Assembly: GCA_025359665.1 (NCBI GenBank)
Contig: JANYFU010000072.1
Coordinates: forward strand, 1 to 36,584
Length of the DNA: 36,584 nt
Direction: 5' to 3'
Origin: Caulobacteraceae bacterium
Lineage (GTDB): Bacteria; Pseudomonadota; Alphaproteobacteria; Caulobacterales; Caulobacteraceae
The notes under the pieces are model-generated. The model searched no databases and was not told the DNA's origin. It saw nothing but the letters and a program-made list of their open reading frames with translations. This document shows, piece after piece, positions 33,994-36,584 of this stretch. The first letter of the stretch is position 1. Each line of letters opens with the position of its first letter. Both the position numbers and the translations under genes were made by a program.

Positions 33994-34602
33994 ATGCCCT
34001 TGCCCCATGGCCTGATGAGCCACGTTCTCTCACTGCTGGGCCAATATGGGTATGCCGTGCTGTTGCCTATTGCCATCGTGGAGGGCCCGGCGATCACTGT
34101 GGTGACCGGCGCCATGGTCGCGGCGGGCCAGCTCAATGGCGCGGTCGCCTTTGTTCTGCTGGTCGCGGCGGACCTGGTGGGCGACGCGGCCTACTACAGT
34201 CTGGGACGGTTCGGCCATGCGCCGGTGGTGCACCGGATCGGCGCCTGGCTGTCGCTGACGCCAGAACGGCTTAAGCCGCTTGAGCAGCGGTTTCGCGACA
34301 ACGACTGGAAGTTGCTGATGATCGGCAAGACCCAGGCGTTGGGGTCGCTGATCCTGTATTTCGCCGGCGCCAGCCGAGTGAATTTCGCGCGGTTCATGGG
34401 CCTGAACGTGGTCGGCACGCTTCCCAAGGTGCTGCTTTTCCTTACGGCCGGCTATTTCCTCGGGCAGAGCCTGCTGCGTTCGGACAAGTCGATCGACCTT
34501 GTGACAATGGTCTTTTTCGGCCTCGCCCTGATGGTGCTAGTTTTCTATTGGGTGGTCAGACGGGGCCTTGCCAAAGCCATGGCCGAAGACGCCTCTAGCT
34601 GA
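33994..34602 (+). CDS. DedA family membrane protein
   Basis: A 202-residue DedA/VTT-domain protein, a family linked to lipid flipping (undecaprenyl phosphate or phospholipid recycling) and membrane homeostasis. The reentrant segment with conserved acidic Glu appears as IAIVEGPAITVVTGAMVAAGQLN, and the AADLVGDAAYYSLGRFGH motif with Asp and Gly-Arg is the family signature. KLLMIGKTQALGSLILYFAGASRVNFARFM holds the second reentrant region. GGAG lies 5 bases before ATG 33994. The 3' end overlaps the convergent glycosyltransferase by 66 bases. Confidence 0.92.
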   Translation: MPLPHGLMSHVLSLLGQYGYAVLLPIAIVEGPAITVVTGAMVAAGQLNGAVAFVLLVAADLVGDAAYYSLGRFGHAPVVHRIGAWLSLTPERLKPLEQRFRDNDWKLLMIGKTQALGSLILYFAGASRVNFARFMGLNVVGTLPKVLLFLTAGYFLGQSLLRSDKSIDLVTMVFFGLALMVLVFYWVVRRGLAKAMAEDASS

Positions 34603-35397
34603 GGCTTGAGGACCTCCCCACCTCCGTCGGCGCTGTACGAGGCGCAGCAGGGCCAGGTTCTGGCGCAGCACGCCCCACGCCGACAGGACCTGCAGCGCAT
34701 CGCGCACCATGGAAAACTCAGCGGCCATGCCCCGCCAGCGGCCGAGTTTGCGGTGCTTACGCACGTTCAAAACCCCTGGCCAATCGACCACTGTGATTGC
34801 CAGACGGCGACGGACGATCAGCTCATTGATGAACGATTCGCCGCCCCAGCGCGGCAGCGCCTCCATGGTCTCAACCGCGCCCTTCAACAAGCTCGCCGGA
34901 ATGACCCGCTCACCGGAGACGAAGTCGAGGCCGATGCTGCGATATATAAGCAAGCTGTTGCTACGAAGACTGATGCTGACATCGGTCCGTCCGTTGATGA
35001 CGGGGTCAGCCAAGGCCTGGATGTCGGCGGCGGTCACACCCTCCAGGTCGGCGTCCAGCAGCATCAGATAGTCGCCCTTCGCCGCGGCGGCGCCCCGCGC
35101 CAGGGCATAGGTCTTTCCTCGGTTGGGGGTGTAGGAGATCACCCGGATGTCGGGGTAGTCGGCAAGAAGCGCGTCGGTCTCGTCGGTCGACCCGTCATTG
35201 ACGACGATCAGCTCGGCGAGGGCTGGATGATTGTGGACCGCATCCAGGATCCCACGAATCCGATCAGCCTCGTTGTAGGCGCACACCACGGCGGAGATTT
35301 TTGGCGGATGGCTGTCCCGCCCGACGACGGTAAACCGCGAAAGCGGCAAACCACGACCCAATCGCCTGGGAGGCGTCGTCAGGTGATCCGCTACCAT
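34537..35397 (-). CDS. Glycosyltransferase family 2
   Basis: A 286-residue GT-A-fold transferase. The nucleotide-sugar site is seen in ISAVVCAYNEADRI and VVNDGSTDET, and the DxD-type motif in MLLDADLEG; the fold continues through YRSIGLDFVSGERVIPASLLKGAVETMEALPRWGGESFINELI. That C-terminal segment resembles the acceptor region of the dolichyl-phosphate/undecaprenyl-type transferases. No membrane helix is predicted. The start at 35397 has GGAGG four to five bases upstream; a GTG 18 codons upstream lacks one. Its 3' end runs 66 bases into dedA on the opposite strand. Confidence 0.92.
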   Translation of the reverse strand: MVADHLTTPPRRLGRGLPLSRFTVVGRDSHPPKISAVVCAYNEADRIRGILDAVHNHPALAELIVVNDGSTDETDALLADYPDIRVISYTPNRGKTYALARGAAAAKGDYLMLLDADLEGVTAADIQALADPVINGRTDVSISLRSNSLLIYRSIGLDFVSGERVIPASLLKGAVETMEALPRWGGESFINELIVRRRLAITVVDWPGVLNVRKHRKLGRWRGMAAEFSMVRDALQVLSAWGVLRQNLALLRLVQRRRRWGGPQASARGVFGHGFGKAPSDHPIEN

Positions 35398-35467
35398 GAT
35401 TCCTCCGGTTGGCCGGCTGTCGCCGATTCTGGTCTTTATCGAATTCACCACGGTAACGCCAACGCGA

Positions 35468-36584
35468 CTAGGCCCGGCGCGGAATCACCACCGGCAGGGT
35501 CTCATAGCCCTTCACGAAGATCGAATGGGTGCGCAACGGATCGCCGGCCAGTTCCACCGATGGGAAACGCTTGAGGATCTCTTCCCAGATGATGGTCAGT
35601 TGCAGCTCCGCCAGGCGGTTGCCTACACAGCGGTGGACGCCGAAGCCGAACGAAAGATGATTGCGCGGCCGCGCCCGGTCGATGATGTAGTCGTTGGGTG
35701 TGTCGATGACGCTGTCGTCGCGGTTGCCCGAGACGTACCACATCAGCACCTTGTCGCCCTCACGAATGGTCTTCCCGCCGAACTCGATGTCGCGCATCGC
35801 CGTGCGGCTCATGTGAGCCAGCGGCGTCTGCCAGCGGATGGTTTCCGAGACCATTGAGGGGATCAGCGACCGGTCGGCGCGCAGCTTGTCGTATTGCGCC
35901 GGATGCCTGTTCAGCGCGTAGATCGAGCCGGAAATCGTATTGCGGGTGGTGTCGTTGCCGCCGATGATCAGCAGGCCGACGTTGCCATAGTATTCCAGCC
36001 GGTCCATGTCCCGGGTGGCCTCGTTGTGGGCCAGCATCGAGATGAGGTCGAACTTCGGCTCGGTGTTGACGCGCTCGTTCCACAGTTCGGTGAACACCCC
36101 AAAACACTCGTCGATCTCGGCGCGTTTCTGGTCCCAGCTGGTCACCGGCCCGTGGCCAGGCGCGTTGGTCATTACGTCCGACCAGTGAGTGAGCTTGCGG
36201 CGGTCCTCGAACGGAAAGTCGAACAGAGTGGCCAGGGTCATGGCCGTCAGTTCCTTGGAGACCAGGTCGACCCAGTCGAATTCCTCGCCGATCGGCAAGG
36301 CGTCCAGGATCGCCCCGGCCCGCTCACGGATGATAGGACCCATGCGCTGCAGATTTGCCGGCGCCACCACCGGACTGACCGCCTTGCGCTGTTCGTCGTG
36401 ACGCGGGGGATCCATGCCGATGAAACTGGGACGCCGCGGCCGCAGATCCGCCTCGGCCTTGCCCTCCAACGTCGGCAGGGCGATGCCGTCGGCCGACGAG
36501 AACACCTGATGATTGGTGTCCACGGCCATAATGTCGTTGTATTTGCTGATTGACCAGAACGGCCCGTAGTCGCTCTCGGGCGTG
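35468..36584 (-). CDS. Cytochrome P450, CYP153-like, 5' end cut by window edge
   Basis: A P450 monooxygenase open to the right edge; the frame continues before Met at 36529 with PESDYGPFWSISKYNDIM, so that Met is internal. The oxygen-binding I-helix motif is GGNDTTRN, the K-helix ExxR is ETIR, and the heme loop is FGFGVHRCVGNRLAELQL with the thiolate Cys. The blocks RWQTPLAHMSRTA, VMWYVSGNRDD and IIDRARPRNHLSFGFG fit CYP153, the soluble class that hydroxylates n-alkanes and fatty acids at the terminal carbon. Ferredoxin and ferredoxin reductase partners are not visible and may lie beyond the right edge. Confidence 0.95.
   Translation of the reverse strand, partial: TPESDYGPFWSISKYNDIMAVDTNHQVFSSADGIALPTLEGKAEADLRPRRPSFIGMDPPRHDEQRKAVSPVVAPANLQRMGPIIRERAGAILDALPIGEEFDWVDLVSKELTAMTLATLFDFPFEDRRKLTHWSDVMTNAPGHGPVTSWDQKRAEIDECFGVFTELWNERVNTEPKFDLISMLAHNEATRDMDRLEYYGNVGLLIIGGNDTTRNTISGSIYALNRHPAQYDKLRADRSLIPSMVSETIRWQTPLAHMSRTAMRDIEFGGKTIREGDKVLMWYVSGNRDDSVIDTPNDYIIDRARPRNHLSFGFGVHRCVGNRLAELQLTIIWEEILKRFPSVELAGDPLRTHSIFVKGYETLPVVIPRRA

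Overview
The window reads as chromosomal DNA of a Caulobacterales alphaproteobacterium (Caulobacter/Phenylobacterium-like). The reasons are high-GC coding throughout, the core order gyrA-coaD-cyclophilins, the block murA-DUF2948-hisD-UPF0262-LMW phosphatase-infA, an alphaproteobacterial SOS box (GTTC-N7-GTTC) in front of ssb, and a large TonB receptor. The genus is inferred, not proven.

Layout. 1-6.4 kb, minus strand: two cyclophilins (one cut by the window edge), coaD, gyrA (apparent TTG start, Leu at the quinolone-resistance position), ssb under an SOS box, a small lipoprotein, a membrane-anchored protein and infA. 6.5-7.5 kb: a plus-strand secreted LGFP-repeat protein sits inside the conserved block. 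7.5-11.8 kb, minus: LMW phosphatase, UPF0262, hisD, DUF2948, murA and a 54-residue basic protein. 11.87 kb: tRNA-Thr(GGU). 12-21.7 kb: mixed accessory genes, namely an amidase, a WYL regulator coupled to a polytopic membrane protein, a TPR protein overlapping a c-type cytochrome, an acetyltransferase, an unrecognised Cys-rich/small-protein pair, cytochrome P460 and a TPR-sulfotransferase.

21.8-31.9 kb, plus strand, is the most interesting region. It is a tightly packed operon: TonB receptor, isopenicillin-N-synthase-like Fe(II) oxygenase, Tat/lipoprotein-type substrate-binding protein, ABC ATPase, two PotB/PotC-type permeases and an uncharacterised 276-residue protein. A TPR-sulfotransferase is divergent from it. 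The set looks like an uptake-and-oxidation system carrying an unknown small molecule from outer membrane to cytoplasm. The binding-protein gene is split by a 1,720-bp IS66-family (ISBst12-like) element with perfect 23-bp ends and a 9-bp direct repeat. Removing the element and one repeat copy restores a 362-codon frame, so the insertion looks recent and the transporter is probably disabled in this strain.

31.9-36.6 kb: MFS transporter, single-pass membrane protein, DedA protein, family-2 glycosyltransferase (its 3' end overlaps dedA) and a CYP153-like P450 cut by the right edge. No stretch over about 300 bases lacks a gene.
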